Positions 31,356 through 44,455 of a stretch of DNA of 64,000 bases are shown piece by piece; the first letter of the stretch is position 1; every line of letters begins with the position of its first letter. Made by a program: the position numbers and the translations under genes. Below the pieces are notes generated by a model. The model searched no databases and was not told the origin of the DNA. It saw nothing but the letters and a program-made list of their open reading frames with translations. Source of the DNA: Litsea cubeba (lineage: Eukaryota > Streptophyta > Magnoliopsida > Laurales > Lauraceae); the NCBI GenBank assembly GCA_012931725.1, contig WHSA01000196.1, positions 32,745-96,744 of the forward strand, given 5' to 3'.

Positions 31356-31374
31356 GTCCCACCGGGTGATGCCA
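31356..31374 (-). other. Primer-binding site of G-
   Basis: In sense TGGCATCACCCGGTGGGAC, 3 nt inside the 5' LTR; one base longer than the G+ site. Confidence 0.65.
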
Positions 31375-31377
31375 GCT

Positions 31378-33634
31378 TGATGGACCGCGCTCCTGCTTGG
31401 TTCTACCGAGGTCGGCGGACGTGGGAGTCCGTTTGGTTCCGACCCTTTCGTAACCGGGGGGCAAGGGCGTGCATCAACATTTCTTTTTTTTTTTTGGTGT
31501 GCCAGATTTTCTATTTTTACTTGGAATTGCAAGTGGTGATCCGGAGATCAACCTTCGCAAGTAAAAAGGAAATCAACTTCTTTCAAGTTTTCCATTGCAC
31601 ATATATTTAAGAAAAGAGACATTTTTCTTGATTTGCCGTGAAAGGCGATTTTTTTTTGGCATTTATAGCCGATTTTGGCGTTTATAGCCGATTTTGGCGT
31701 TTATAGCCGATTTACAATCCTTATCAATAATGAAAGACAAGAGTTGTGATTTTTGTCTCTTTTGAAAAAAATACAAACTACAATGAAAAGCAAGAAAAGG
31801 AGGATATAACTTCTCAGGAGATTGTGGGGCTTCGCCATCATCCATGCAGATGAGAACAGAGGATGCTATCGATTCACTTGGCTTGGCTATAACCTCGGGT
31901 TTTTAGAAGACAAAGACCAAAGGAAGGTCCTATGTCCAATAAAAAACCGAGTAGACGGGCTGAAAAGCCATATCTAAGCCATTGGAGGCAGGAGGAGAAG
32001 GCAAGGACCTTGGGGGGGTACCCCCCAAGGGACTTTTGTCACCTTGTTGCGGTGGCCGGTGTAGAACTTCCGCAGAGTTTTCTCTCTTTTTCTTTTCTCT
32101 GGATTTCTGACTGCTGTCTGTTGATGTTCGTTGTCTGTGTGTTGTGTTCTTTCTTCTTGGAGAGCCCTCCTATTTATAGGCTTTTAGGTAGCCTTTTAGG
32201 TGGGTTTATGGGCTTTTATTGTCATTAAGCCGCATAATGGGAGGAGTTACAAAATTGAATTGTTTATTTTGTAACTCCTTTTTCTTGGCTTCTGATTGGC
32301 CGGAGGAGATTGAGGGCATTTAATCGCCTTTAATCGCCATGATGGGAGGAGTTTCATGGGTTAAATGCCATGAATCTCTTGACTTGTAACTCCCGAATGC
32401 TTGCTTCTGATTGGGCCGTCCAAAGAAATGGATTAATGACTGTAATAAAGTTAGTCAATTAATCGCATTAAGTGGTCGCCGAGCAGCTGAAGAGTCGCGG
32501 GCCGTGCCACGTCTTTTGAGATTCCTCTGTTGATGATCATCGATGGATCTTCATGTAGATCGACATCAGATGATCATGTGATTTCAGGTGTTTGTTGCCA
32601 ACAGCGGGTCGGTGCCATCTGTCCTGTCGATTTCTCGATCGGTCGGGTGGAAAGCACACTTTTTTTGGTTGACCGGGTGGCGATCAATACTGTCTTCGAT
32701 ACTCTTGATGATTTACCCGTGTTTTGGACGGATGTCAGAGGACTTGGTGTCTCAAAAGCATGAATTTTGGAAAGTACCAGAGGCTGGGCTCCTCGAATCG
32801 CGAAAAAACGGCGAAAACCGGGGTTTCCGGGGCTTTCCTGGCGACCCCGGGGTCCAAGGTCGCCGGCGACCCTGGCCCAGGGTCGCAGGGGTCTGCGACC
32901 CTGGGGGGTTTTTCCCCCTTTCGTGTCCCGTTTTGCGTCCGTTTTTGCTTTTTTCTGATTCTTTTTTTCTTCTGTACTTTTCCTTGACATTTTGACCATT
33001 TATTGGCCTGATTTCTTTGTAGGAAACCTGATGAGAATCCTTGCATTTTGTTTTGCAAAGTTTCCAATTTCCTGAGAAAGCCGAAGACTTTGTCGCGCAG
33101 ACCTGCCGATTTTCCGTCAGAAGCTGAAACTGGGTCAAACGATGTCGGAATGACCTGAAATTTGGTGTGAAGCCTCCTGAGCAATAAATAAGACCAACCA
33201 TAGGCTTTTGTTTGAGTTTCGAAGCCGTTTGGGGTCCTATCACCTGCAGACTTGCTTTTTGTCGCGATGAAGATGTCGCGGTTTGATGTGTGGTCAACCG
33301 ATGTCCGATTGACTTGAAATTTGACAGGGAACCTATTGGAGTCATTTTAAGATGATCCATAGGTTCTGTCTTGGAAACCATGGTCCCGGAGAGCTTTTGT
33401 CGCCGAGAGGCCTGATTTGGCTGTCGGAGAAGCGAAGTTAGGCCAAATGATTTTGAAATGGCCCGAAACTTCTTGTGTACTCCTCTTTTGGCTATCTGGA
33501 AGAATCTTGTAGTTTTTTGTTTGATTCTGACAAGATTTGATTTTTGGAAGCAGCATTGCCTATTTATGGCAGGTTGCGACTTCATGTAGCTCTTTGGATC
33601 TTGAAAAGGCAAAGTGACATTTTTGGTGTCAACA
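31378..33634 (-). repeat. G- 5' LTR
   Basis: 2257 bp with the same ends as 7089-9380. It has lost a 36-bp segment present in the other LTR and in G+; the deletion lies between short 'gtggg' repeats at about 31823-31830. TATA at 32167-32179 (minus strand). The GC-rich palindrome cluster is at about 32795-32920. Confidence 0.9.
32167..32179 (-). promoter_or_regulatory. TATA box of the G- 5' LTR
   Basis: Minus-strand CTATAAATAGGAG; the promoter that would drive gag-pol of G-. Confidence 0.6.
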
Positions 33635-33639
33635 AGCCC
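33635..33639. other. Target-site duplication of G- (right copy)
   Basis: AGCCC, pairs with 7084-7088. Confidence 0.9.
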
Positions 33640-34049
33640 GTGTTCAGATTGGAATACCATCTGCTCTCTTTGATGAATCCAATCTTGACCTTTCAAAATA
33701 GAGAATCTCATCTCATGGATGCGGTCTCAAAACATTTGTGTCAAGCGGTACTAGTACGCCCTTTCAGGGTCTACTGTATTGCGACTGGCACATCTGTAAC
33801 TCCAACTTTATATTCTTCTTACCTCGAGCAAGCTCTGCTTCTCGATAAGTCGAATTTTAGTTCACAATTGCTTCTAGCAGTCACTGGGATGCTCATTCTG
33901 GGCTTACCATACCTGCGATCAGAACAATTGTACCCTCTATGGCATTTTTGCCTTCCTCATATTGCTTGGGTCATCTCCCTCGAGCAATTTGAAAAGACGA
34001 AACCATAGAACTTCCCATTTATGATCATTGTTCTTGTGATTACTAATGG
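33640..34049 (+). other. G+ leader, continued after G-
   Basis: Resumes 'gtgttcagattggaatacc' exactly where 7088 left off and continues to the first gag ATG. No gene. Colinear with 29411-29810 of G- in reverse. Confidence 0.75.
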
Positions 34050-37000
34050 ATGTGGTCTTGTTTCAGAAAAACTTTTCGAAAACTAACAATGGCAGCTTCA
34101 CTAACCATTACTTTCGATGAAAGCAAGCACCAAGTCATGCTTCAACAAAAGCAAACTACGCGCACCTACAAGCGCCCCATCAGCTGCCAAAGCGTCAACT
34201 CCCTCGGCAACTCTCTAAGCTCCGGGTCGACCTCGACTCCCCGGACTATTGTCTTTGGGACGCTGGGACCATTCCCACTTCCCGAGGAACAAACTGCTCC
34301 TTCCAAGAAGCAGAAACTCGCCTCTCAACGTGTCACTACCGTGACACCAAAGGCGAGCACCAGAAGGCCCGAAGCCCGTGGCAGCCCCACGAAGCCTCGA
34401 CCAGCAAACGACCAGGTCTATCCCAAGACTTGGTCCCCAAGACCTTCACCAAAATAGAGAAGGTCCCAAACATCTACCAAGCCAGCATTCCTGGCCCCAC
34501 TCAAGGAGAACCAGTTCTACCCTCTTGCCTACATAAAAGAGGAGAGACCCATCTCCAATCTGACTCTCAAGTCAACCCAGCATGAGCCGGCTTGTTCCTA
34601 CAAGCCCAAAATCAAGTCATGCATCAAAAGGCGTCTGCAAGCACCTGCTAAGGCCTACAAACCTACAGTTCGACCCTTCATCTCTACAGGGGCCGAACTC
34701 CAAAAATTCAAAGCTTCGCTGCAATAGGCGAAGGACAGGGTTCGCATCCTGTCCTTGCCCAGTTGCAAAGAAGACATGCTCGGCTGCTGCGCCCGAGGGA
34801 GCACATCCTTCATCGTCAAAGCCCAGCCAGAGCTGACCGAAGCTCAAATTGCTCGTCGCATATGCCGCCGCGCGTCGTATAGACAAAAGAGACTAGAGAA
34901 GCAAAGGACCCCAGCCTCCTACACTTCAAGTCTCTCCTAAATGGGTCGAAAAAGATAGACCCAACCAAGTTGCTGCCGTCCATATGGTTGGAAAAACCAG
35001 AAGGCGCCAAAAGTCAGCAACAAAAATCCATGTCCGACGTCCGATGACCCGCAGTGTCTCCAGGACAAAAAGACATTCAGAAGAATCCCCTGCTCCTTCA
35101 AGCAAAGGACGGCAGAGTGATCCTTCCTCAAGCTCTTCTTCAAAAAGAATGAGCCCTAGCTCAGTCACCAGGATAGTTTCTTCGTTCGAATCACGAAGGA
35201 TGAACGTCTTGGCTACAAATTCTGAGCCACCACCTCGCAATCCACCTCAAGATGATGCGATCACCCGTATCCAGCAGTTGGAACAAGGCCAACAGAGGAT
35301 TGAAACTCTGATGGAAAACCTTCTCATCGCCTTCCAAAATCTGGCGAACAATGAACCTCCTCCGAATCATCAAGATGATGAGGTAAATGGAGAAGAAAAT
35401 GAGTCACGCGCCCTTACCAAAAAGGACGTAGACAGTATCCTCGCCAAAGCAAAAGAAGAGGATATACTCAAGGAGCATGGGATCAAGCCACCATATCCCT
35501 TTTGGATGGACTCGGTCCCGTTCCCCACCAAATTCAAGCATTCTACTCTCCAAACATATACGGGGAAAGGATCAGCCAGACAGCACGTCATCCACTTCAA
35601 GATCCTGACGGGAGCTATCGCAGATCAAGATGCACTCAAGATCCACCTCTTTGCAAGTACCCTAAAAGGTACGGCCTTCGATTGGTACTCCACTCTGCCG
35701 GAGGACTCGATCCAAAACTAGGCCATGCTAGAGACACGCTTCCTAACTCACTTCAAAGGTGAGGATCATCCCGCTACTATGGCTCAGCTGTGCAGCCTAA
35801 AACAGGGGGAGAATGAGTCAACATATGAATTCATTCACAAGTGGAAAGCAATGGCATACAAATGCTCTGATGTATTGCCACAAGCGTCGCTAGTCAACAT
35901 CTGCCGAAACAACATGAGAGCCAGAATCCACTCCATGATCATCGGCAACAAATCAATAAACCTGGGAGAACTTCTAGAAGCTTCCATGGAAGCTGAAACG
36001 GTGATTAAAGACCTCAACAGTCAGAAATCATCTAGAAAAGAGCCAACCGCCATTGCAACCTCTAAACCAAAGAAGAAAGAGGTCCTCAATGTGCAGACCA
36101 ACTCAGCTCCTCAGCCACCAAAGAAAGCTGAAAATAAAGCTGCGGGTAAGAGACCTGAACTCTCAGATGCCTTCAAAGAACAAGTAGAGAAGAAATACCC
36201 GTTTGATGAAGATGTTGATGAAATCTTCGGGGCTCTTGTGGCAAACAGCAAGCTCACCTTGCCTGAACCAAAAAGACCGGGTGATGTTGGCAAAACCAAC
36301 GATCCTCGGTACTGTCCATACCACCAGATGATCTCGCATCCTCTCAATCAATGCATTGTTGTGAGGGAGAAAATAAACGAGATGTGGAAAAACGGAGTCA
36401 TCACCTTTGACAAAAACTATGGGTCTGCCTCCATCAACATGGTGACATGTGGACAAACATCAAAATCACCTAAGAAGAAGATCACTACTTCCTTCAAGGT
36501 GATAAACTCAATCCAAGCGTCCGAGGAACTGGTTCCTTACCCGACACCAGACGGACAACCCATATGGGTACATCCCGATCTCCTGGAAGATGAAAATTGG
36601 GAGGTCGTGAAAACAAAGCCTACAACTCAACAGCGAAGGCATGCTAGGAAACATCTCCTCAAGCTCAAACGGCAAGAGAAGACCCAGCCAAAGCAAGAAG
36701 TCAAAGAAAAGGCAGAGGCTTCCTCTACCGCTTCATTGGAGGCAACAAAAACATCCCTTCCAGAGACTTCAAAGGGGGTAAGAAAATTCACTCTCAGTGA
36801 TTTCATGCCACCTCAATTCAAAGAAGCCACACAGGAGGCATCATACTCTTGCAATTCGGTAGTTGGATTCTCCATTGATGGATACGAGTCCAGCGACACC
36901 GATGATGGAGTCGAATCCAACTACACAGACGAATGGGAGGAATCCCTTGAAACAGGAGAATATCTCTCCGATGAAGAATGGGTTCCTGAGTCTCATCTTA

Positions 37001-38016
37001 TGCCAGTAATCTGGTATAACCCTCTACAGCCACAAGGATCCTGGTCTGATGATGAAGAAGACCAAGAGGCTGTACAAGAAAATGCTGCTGACCCAGCACC
37101 TCTCATTACTCCAATGGAAATCAACCATGTTGAGCCACAAAGAGTTGATGAAGAAGAAGATTTGGCTCCTATTCCTGATCTTGAAGAATATGCAAGGATC
37201 TTGCAGCGTCTCGCTCTAGAACAAGAACAAGACCGCGTCAACGAGCCTCCTCGCAATCCAGAGCCTGAAGTCCCTGAAGACCATCAGGTACATCCTCCCT
37301 TAACTCCTGAAAATGGAGAAAATTGCTGGATAGACGATCCTCTTACATCCGAGGATGAGTCTGACTCTGATCAGGCAACGTCTCCCGTCAGAGCTTCCTG
37401 TAATGTAATAATTCAGGATTATAGCTCTTCCGAAGCATCGTCTGATGAGAGCACTTACACTCCGGCGACGCCTAGCAATGTATCTTCTGGAGCCACCTCA
37501 TCTCATGTGACTTTCACTGAGATGACACCCTCTCATGTTTCTTCTCCTGAGACTGTGACTTCAAAGTTCACACCCTTCCTGACTAAAGAATTCCCAGCTG
37601 TTGAAGCTTGGGATGATGAATTAGTCAACGAAGAAGAAAGGTTGCTGGATGCTGTTCAGGACTTGTTCCCGGAAAATGCTCCATCCAACACAATCACTGA
37701 GGATGGTAACTCCGCTGCTGATACATCCTCAGCAAATGAAAAACGACAGCCTCTTGATCCTGAAGACAATCTTCCAAATGAAGACCCTTCTCAAGAAGCT
37801 CTCGAAGTTGGTAGAGGCACCCGCTCTGGCCGGGACTACCACAAAAATTACAACCAATCTTCCTTTACATATGTAAATCCTTCGGGAAAAGATGTTGTAA
37901 GCGCCCCTAGTGGCAACAATGATGAACATGCAGGCCCTAAGGAGGCTTTCAAGTATGACTTGATTGAACACTTCAAGCACATACCTGCACGTCTGCACAT
38001 CCTAGATTTGTTGTGA
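34050..38016 (+). pseudogene. G+ gag and linker, several stops
   Basis: Same order as in G-: N-terminal part from ATG 34050/34089, then MVGKTRRRQKSATKIHVR at 34984, gag domain and an acidic linker with many Ser/Glu/Asp (about 36900-37850). Lesions visible: TAG 34455-34457 (CAG in G-), TAG 34725-34727 (CTG in G-), one extra C near 34910, TAG 35719-35721 (TGG in G-) and TGA 38014-38016. After 35725 the frame is open for 763 codons. The linker, deleted from G-, links gag to protease. I recognise no domain in it. Confidence 0.8.
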
Positions 38017-40566
38017 ATGTCTCCGCACATTCGTGATAATCTCATCTCAGAATTACAAAAGCTGAATGAGGATGTCGACAAACATGCCCCGCAAGTCCTC
38101 CAAATTGAAATGGATTACCAGGTCAAAAACTCAGAAGCCTCCTCAAAGGGAGAAAAAAAGAAAACTGAGGGATCATGCATTGAATGCCTCTCGGTTAAAA
38201 AAGCAGCCGGTGCAACCATCGCCTTCACAAAGGACGACCTCCTACTTGGCGAAACTAGGCACAACCGACCCCTGTACTTCACAGGGTACATCAAGGAAAT
38301 GCCTATGCATAGAGTTCAGATCGACCTAGGTTCTGCACTCAACCTCATCTCCACATCGGCTCTCGAAAAGTTGGGCATCCCACCCAGCAAGCTGAGCCAC
38401 ACATCTGTATCTATCTTTGGATACGATGGGAGTACTCAAAGGCCTATCGGCAAAATCAGATTCAAGTTGCAAATCGGTGATCTTATTTCTGAGGTCACAG
38501 TGTATGCAATAAAAACCCCTTCATGCTACAACATCCTTCTCGGACGCCCTTGGATCCACGAGAATGGTGTTATCCCTTCAACTCTACATCAATGCATCAA
38601 TTTTGTTGGCGACGACGGCATGATACATCGAGTCTTTGCGGACAGAAAACCCTTCAAAGGTAAAGAAGTCCACTTCGCAGACTCACAGATGTATGAAGGT
38701 GAAAAAGAAGAAGAGGATAAGCACACAGCACCCTTTGCCGAAAATCTCCAGAAAGATAAAGGCAAAGCTCCTCAACAATCACCGGAAGAAAAGAAACCAT
38801 CCGGTAAATCTGAAGAGAGCATTCAAACTCCCTTCATCATCTCCCTCAAACCTTCAAAGCCTTTGGTCATCACAACTAAAGTGAAGAAGGCAAAGCAAAA
38901 GTCTGGGGGCAAATTTGTTGTCTCTTTCGTGTCTATCATGCAAGACACGGATTCGGATTCAGAGCCAGAAGATGACACATCGTCAAGCCAAGTTGACACT
39001 CAGCACGTTCAGCCTGCTCTCACTCCAATGGAGACAACTTCTGACATAGAAGATCCTACGTCAGCTTCCTTCGTTGTTCCAGCAACTTCAGCAAAGGAAA
39101 AGCCGATCTTCTTCCATAGATCGGATGCTTCTTCATCAAACTCTATGCTTGAACCTTTCCAAAATAAAGGTATGCCTCAACTATCCTTATATAGTTCTGT
39201 GGCACAAGCTATTATGAAGAAAATGGGCTATGACGCTCAAAACCCAGTCGGTTTGGGAGAAGGACGCGGTATTCTCACGCCATTGGGGCCCGTCTTGACC
39301 AAAAGCCAGCTGGAAGATTGGAGACTCTACGGCTATGTAGAAAAGTCTTCACACGGGTTAGAGTATGATCCCGACACTCCCCTGAGACAGTTGACACAAA
39401 GGCTTAAAAGTCAATATACTGACCAAGCCTCAACATCTCAAGTCCATGAAGACATCGATCTCCCTGGATATCTCTTTGATGAGTCACCTGACAAAGATCC
39501 AGGAAGCTCATCCAATTGGCACGATTTCTCCGAAAATGAAGAGGAGTTGTCCGATGGCACAGACGTGTGGTCTTCTGACCCAGAAGAACCCTCATCTCCA
39601 AAAGAAGTAGCCTACTTCGACCCGGTTTCAACAGGCGATTGGGATCATCTCATAGCAAGCCTTGGGAAAATTACCGATCAAGAAGACCCGTGGAAAGGAA
39701 CAAAACCTTGGTCTGGAAATGCCTTTGAAACCCAAGAAGGTTTCGTTGAGCTGGAAGCCTCCGAAAATATTGTGGAGGAACCACCTTCGAACCTTCCAAC
39801 AGAAGATCATATTCAAAAGATAGACTTGGGAACACCAGATAACCCACGTCCTGTATTCATAAGCAAGAATATAAAGGATGATGAGTTACCCAAGTATATC
39901 GCCTTTCTTCGTGAGTTCATTGATTGCTTTGCATGGTCTTACGCTGAAATGCCTGTCTTAGACCCCAAAATAGCAGTTCACAAACTCAATCTTCAAGAAG
40001 ACATCAAGCCTGTCAAGCAAGGCCAAAGAAGATTTCGTCCAGATGTGATGGATGAAATTGAACAAGAAGTTCAAAAACTCAAAAGCGTCGGCTTCATCCG
40101 TGAGGAAGAACATCCTGAATGGTTGGCCAACATTGTCCCCGTGACAAAGAAAAACGGGCAGATCAGGGTCTGTATTGACTATAGAGACCTGAACGGCGCA
40201 TGCCCTAAAGATGAATTTCCGCTCCCCATACCAAAGGTAATGATTGATAATACCTGTGGATTCGAGCGAATGACATTCATGGATGGTTTCTCTGGCTACA
40301 ATCAGATAAAGATGCATCCTAAAGATGAAAAACATACATCTTTTCGGACCCCATTTGGCGTGTATTGCTACACTGTCATGCCATTTGGTCTGAAAAATGC
40401 TGGTGCCACATATCAGAGGGCTATGATGAAAATATTCCAAGATATGCAGCACAAGACGGTTGAATGTTACGTTGATGACCTCGCCGTCAAAAGCAAAAGA
40501 AAAGAAGATCATGTCGAAAACCTTCGAGAAGTCTTCCTCCGGCTTCTTCGGCGTCTCGTCGGGTAA
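38017..40566 (+). pseudogene. G+ protease and reverse transcriptase
   Basis: Opens directly after the TGA at 38016 in the same frame. The protease region has the unusual active-site stretch VQIDLGSALNLIS with flap-side GRPWIHENGV. A G-patch-like segment (AIMKKMGYDAQNPVGLGEGR) lies at about 39209-39270. Reverse transcriptase follows: PEWLANIVPVTKKNGQIR, CIDYRDLNGACPKDEFPLP, FMDGFSGYNQI and the catalytic YVDD at about 40469-40480. The frame ends at 40566 because a short stretch expected after LREVF is missing and the frame changes. The intact catalytic motif shows this was once a working enzyme; it exists here only in G+, since G- has lost it. Confidence 0.85.
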
Positions 40567-43107
40567 GTTCCTCGGATTCTTAGTTCGGAAAGCTGGAATA
40601 GAGCTTCACCCCATAAAAGTCAAAGCCATTCTAGAAATGCCCTCTCCAAGAACCTTGAGAGAACTCAAAGGGCTTCAAGGGAGATTGGCCTACATCAGAC
40701 GGTTCATCTCCAATCTATCGGGGAAATGCCGTCCATTCTCCCGGTTGATGAAAAAAGGTGTAAACTTTGTCTGGGATGCTGACTGTGAAGCTGCTTTCCA
40801 AGACATCAAGTCATACCTGACAAAACCTCTAGTGTTAGTTGCTCCTACCACTGGAAAACCATTCATCTTGTAGACAAATGCCCTTGATCACTCTTTAGGA
40901 GCTCTGCTTGCGCAAGAAAATGATCAAAGAAAAGAAGCTGCTCTATATTACCTCAGCCGCATGCTAGTAGGTGCAGAGCATCACTACTCTCCAGTCGAAA
41001 AAGAATGTCTTGCAGTGATGTTCGCCGTACAAAAGCTACGTCAATACTTGCTTTCCAACACAGTATACCTAGTCTCGAGGGTCAACCTCTTGAAGGTCCT
41101 TGTCACAAAGGCAGGTTCTCTCAATGCTCGACTGGAAAAATGGTCCATCCTTCTGTCACAATTTGATATTAGGTATGTACCACAAAAGGCAATCAAAGGG
41201 CAAGCTCTAGCGGACTTCCTCGCAGAGCATCCATCGCCCAAAGATTCTCCGCTCAGAGATGATCTCCCAGACGAACCAGTCTACAATGTGGAGACTTTCT
41301 CACAAAGTGCCTCCTGGGACATGTACTTTGACAGTGCAACCAGGACAAATGAAAAAAGACAGCTGATCTCGGGAGTTGGCATCCTCTTTGTTAGCCCCGA
41401 CAAATACATGATTCCACACGCTTTCTCGCTACTGGAACCATGCACAAACAATGTAGCTGAATATCAAGCTCTGATCCTAGGATTGGAACTCGCCATCGAA
41501 TCCGGTTCACCATGCTGGAAGTCTTTGGAGACTCTCAACGGATCGTCAACCAGATGAATCAGAAATTTGAAGTCAGAAGCCAGATTTGCTGCCTTACTAC
41601 AACAAAGCACAATCGATTCTGCAAAAGTTTGACATCTGTCACATCACCCACATTCGTAGAGGTGAAAACATATGTGCAGATGCCCTAGCTGGACTTGCCG
41701 CATCCATGGCAATCCAGGAAGGGGAAAACATGCAAATCACAGTGTGCGAAAGAAGAATCCTTCCTCCTCTTAACACACACCAAGCAGTTGCTGAATGCCA
41801 CCAAGTGGTTGGAAGTCGGATTTCAATCCTTCAAACTTTAATCGGCGACTGGAGGGATCCGTTCATTGATTACATTATGTTCGGAATCCTACCTGAAGAT
41901 CCAAAAGAACGGGTAAGCATCCAAAGGCGAACCCCAAGCTTTCATTTGGATATTCCTTCAAAAATCCTTTACAGGAAATCATTCAACGGAGTACTTTTAC
42001 GCTGCTTGTCACAACAAGAGGCTGAAGAAACACTCAAAGAAGTTCATGCTGGTCTTTGCGGAGCTCATCAGGCTGGTCCCAAGCTCTATGATCAGATAAA
42101 AAGGTAAGGTTATTACTGGCCTACCATGGTAGCTGACACAATACAATTTGCTAAGCGTTGCCAACAATGCCAAGTTCATGGAGATTACATTCACATGCCT
42201 CCAGAATGGCTGCATCCTACAGCGATCTCATGGCCTTTCGAAGCCTGGGGTATGGACATCATAGGTCCTATTTCTCCCCCTTCGAGCAAAGGTCATCGCT
42301 TCATCTTCGCCGCCACGGATTATTTCTCCAAGTGGTCAGAAGCATTTGCGTTCAACGAAATGAAGACCTCATCAGTCCTTCAGTTCCTGCGCACCAACAT
42401 CATTTGTCGTTTCGACATACTCAAAAGATTCGTCCATGATAACGGACCACAATTCCGGGATCATCGATTCTACAGGTTCTGCGACAAATACAAAATCCAA
42501 AGCTGTCCTTCGACTCCATACAATCCGGCAGCAAACGGGTTAGCAGAAGCTTTCAACAAGACACTCTGCAAAATCCTCAAAAAAAATGGTCTCTAGTCAC
42601 AAAAGAGACTGGAGCGACAAAATGTCTGAAGCTTTGTGGGCCTATCGAACCACCGTTCGAGGACCAACCCATAGCACACCATTCTCCTTGGTCTATGGAT
42701 GCGAAGCTGTCGTGCCCTTGGAAGTACAAATTCCTTCCTTGAGGGTATCCTTGCAAAATGACATGAATCAAGAAAGCAATGTCAAATTGCGACTCCATGA
42801 GCTGGACAATCTCGATGAGAGACGGCTCGAAGCTTAACAAAGCATTGAACTTTACCAAGCACGCATGGCAGGATCTTTCGATAAAAAGGTCAGGCAACGC
42901 ACCTACAAAAAGGGTGACTTGGTCCTTGCGGTAAAAAGACCAATGGTCTTCGCTCACAAGTCCAAAGGCAAATTTGAGCCAAAATGGGAGGGACCCTACG
43001 TCATCGACAAGGTTTTCTCCAACGGCGCATACGCACTCCTAAACATGGAAGGTGACAGATGTATGCTGCCCATCAACGGCAAGTTCTTAAAGCGGTACTA
43101 CCCTTGA
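40545..43107 (+). pseudogene. G+ pol, C-terminal half: RNase H domains and integrase, many lesions
   Basis: Continues in a new frame with FFGVSSGKFLGFLVRKAG. Lesions read against G-: TAG 40871-40873, one-base losses near 41505 and 41577, TAA 42105-42107 (TTA in G-), an extra A in the run near 42585 and TAA 42835-42837 (CAA in G-). Domains: Gypsy RNase H (about 40750-41230), archaeal-type RNase H (about 41300-41715, first acidic residue in DMYFDSATR), integrase zinc finger and core (D in GMDIIG, D in VHDNGPQF, E in GLAEAFN) and a C-terminal segment ending KRYYP at 43104. Not functional as it stands. Confidence 0.85.
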
Positions 43108-43465
43108 AGACTTACCCAACTGGGTAAGAGCAATGCCTGTACGGCCAAAACCGGTTTCCAGGTACACGCTCGCTAAACCCACCTCTTTTTTAGAATTTTC
43201 ATATCAAATGTTGAAATTTCTAGAAATTTAAACAATGCTTACTTTCATCGTTTCATTGTTCAAAAAAAAATCCAAGTTTAGGAACCTTTCCCTAACTTGA
43301 CCAAAATTTTCAACCCTTGAACCCAAAATTCATGGTTTGAAACAAAATCCGGATTCAGGGATTTCCACCCTAGTCCACCCTGCCTTTTACCGCCAAAATG
43401 GTTTTAGGCCAAAACTTATGACCCTCGTGTCTTTAAACGAAAAAAAAAGGTTTTTAAAAAAAAAA
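43108..43465 (+). other. G+ spacer after pol
   Basis: Colinear with 23896-24244 of G-. No gene recognised. Confidence 0.6.
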
Positions 43466-43995
43466 ACCACGAGGGAAGCGACGCTTAGTCGATACTCGCA
43501 CAAATCGGAAGCATACGAACCACGTTCGACACTACCAAAATTGCAGGGAAGCGACATTTCGTCGATACTTGCAAAATCCAAAACCGTGGAGATGCAACAT
43601 TTTAGTTGATATCCATAACCTAAATTTCAAAGGTTTGAAAAAACCTAAAAAACTGTGGAGACGCAACATTTCAGTTGATATCCACAACCCAAATTTCAAA
43701 GGTTCGAAAAAACCTAAAAAACCATGGAGACGCAACATTTCAGTTGATATCCATAACCCAAAGGTTCGAGAAAACCACAAATTTCAAAAAATTATGGGGA
43801 AACGACATCAAGTCAGTACCCGCGAAACCAAAATTTTTGAAAAGCAAGGATGCGACATTCCATCGATACTTACACCGAAATCCGCGAGGATGCGACATTC
43901 CATCGACACTCGCAACCGAATGAGCAAGGATGCGACATTCCATCGATACTTGCAAGAACATTCAGCAGGGAGGCGGCGTTTAGTCGATACTTGCA
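43466..43995. repeat. 3' tandem array of G+
   Basis: About ten degenerate units: 'agcgacgcttagtcgatact', 'gcaacatttcagttgatatc' and 'ggatgcgacattccatcgat' types, spaced 40-65 bp. It runs without a break here, showing the state of the G- array before copia-1 inserted. Confidence 0.85.
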
Positions 43996-44002
43996 GAAAA
44001 CC

Positions 44003-44277
44003 AAACCGGCTATAAATGCCATCAAAACAGGCTATAAATGCCACAAACAGGCTATAAATGCCACAAACTGGCTATCAATGCCACAAAACAAAACTGGCTA
44101 TCAATGCCACAGACCAAAAACCTTGGCTTTAAAAAAAAAACTCGGCTATCAATGCCACCAAAACCGGCTATCAATGCCACAAATCGGCTATCAATGCCAA
44201 AAAAAAAAAAGGCTGGCTCTCATGCCAAAAAATCGGCTTCCATGCCACAAACAAAAATCTGGCTTCCATGCCAAAAC
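44003..44277. repeat. 'GGCTATAAATGCCA' short-unit array of G+
   Basis: About twelve units of 18-28 bp (for example 'aggctataaatgccacaaa' and 'cggctatcaatgccacaaa'). Same unit type as the LTR U5 arrays at 5597-5670 and 49670-49710. Confidence 0.85.
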
Positions 44278-44319
44278 AATCATTTGACAAAAGATTTTCA
44301 AAAAATGACAAGCTTTTGA

Positions 44320-44455
44320 TCAAATCCCATTTAGCAATTACTTTTATCACAAAAAGATTTAAGTAAGCGTAGGGAAAACAAAAAAAAAAGGCATCCCATT
44401 TAGCAATTACTTTTATCACAAAAAGATTCAAGTGAGCGTAGGGATAACAAAAAAA
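44320..44455. repeat. Two-copy 70-bp tandem repeat of G+
   Basis: Two copies of the unit found four times at 15549-15815 ('cccatttagcaattactttt', then 'atcacaaaaagattcaagtg'). Confidence 0.8.

Larger units (their letters stand above)
7089..33634 (-). mobile_element. Ty3/Gypsy Tat-type retrotransposon G- (nested in G+)
   Basis: A second copy of the G+ family in the opposite orientation, with two complete LTRs, primer-binding site, polypurine tract and a 5-bp duplication. In its own sense: LTR 33634-31378, leader with tandem repeats, gag (about 29368-26665), the pol remainder (26660-24245), 3' arrays split by copia-1, an antisense PMD cargo gene (10675-15370 on the plus strand) and LTR 9380-7089. 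About 3.9 kb of pol, covering the gag/pro linker, protease and most of reverse transcriptase, is deleted, so it cannot move without help. Confidence 0.9.

Noticed and set aside
38017..38019. Programmed stop readthrough between gag and pol of G+ (TGA directly before an ATG)
   Set aside because: The frame continues across it, so it could be readthrough, but G- has lost the region and G+ is full of other stops. A simple CGA-to-TGA change is more likely.
34050..43107. Endogenous pararetrovirus (caulimovirus-like) insertion
   Set aside because: LTRs, a primer-binding site, an integrase and a 5-bp target duplication (for the sister copy) identify a Gypsy retrotransposon. No movement or coat protein was seen.
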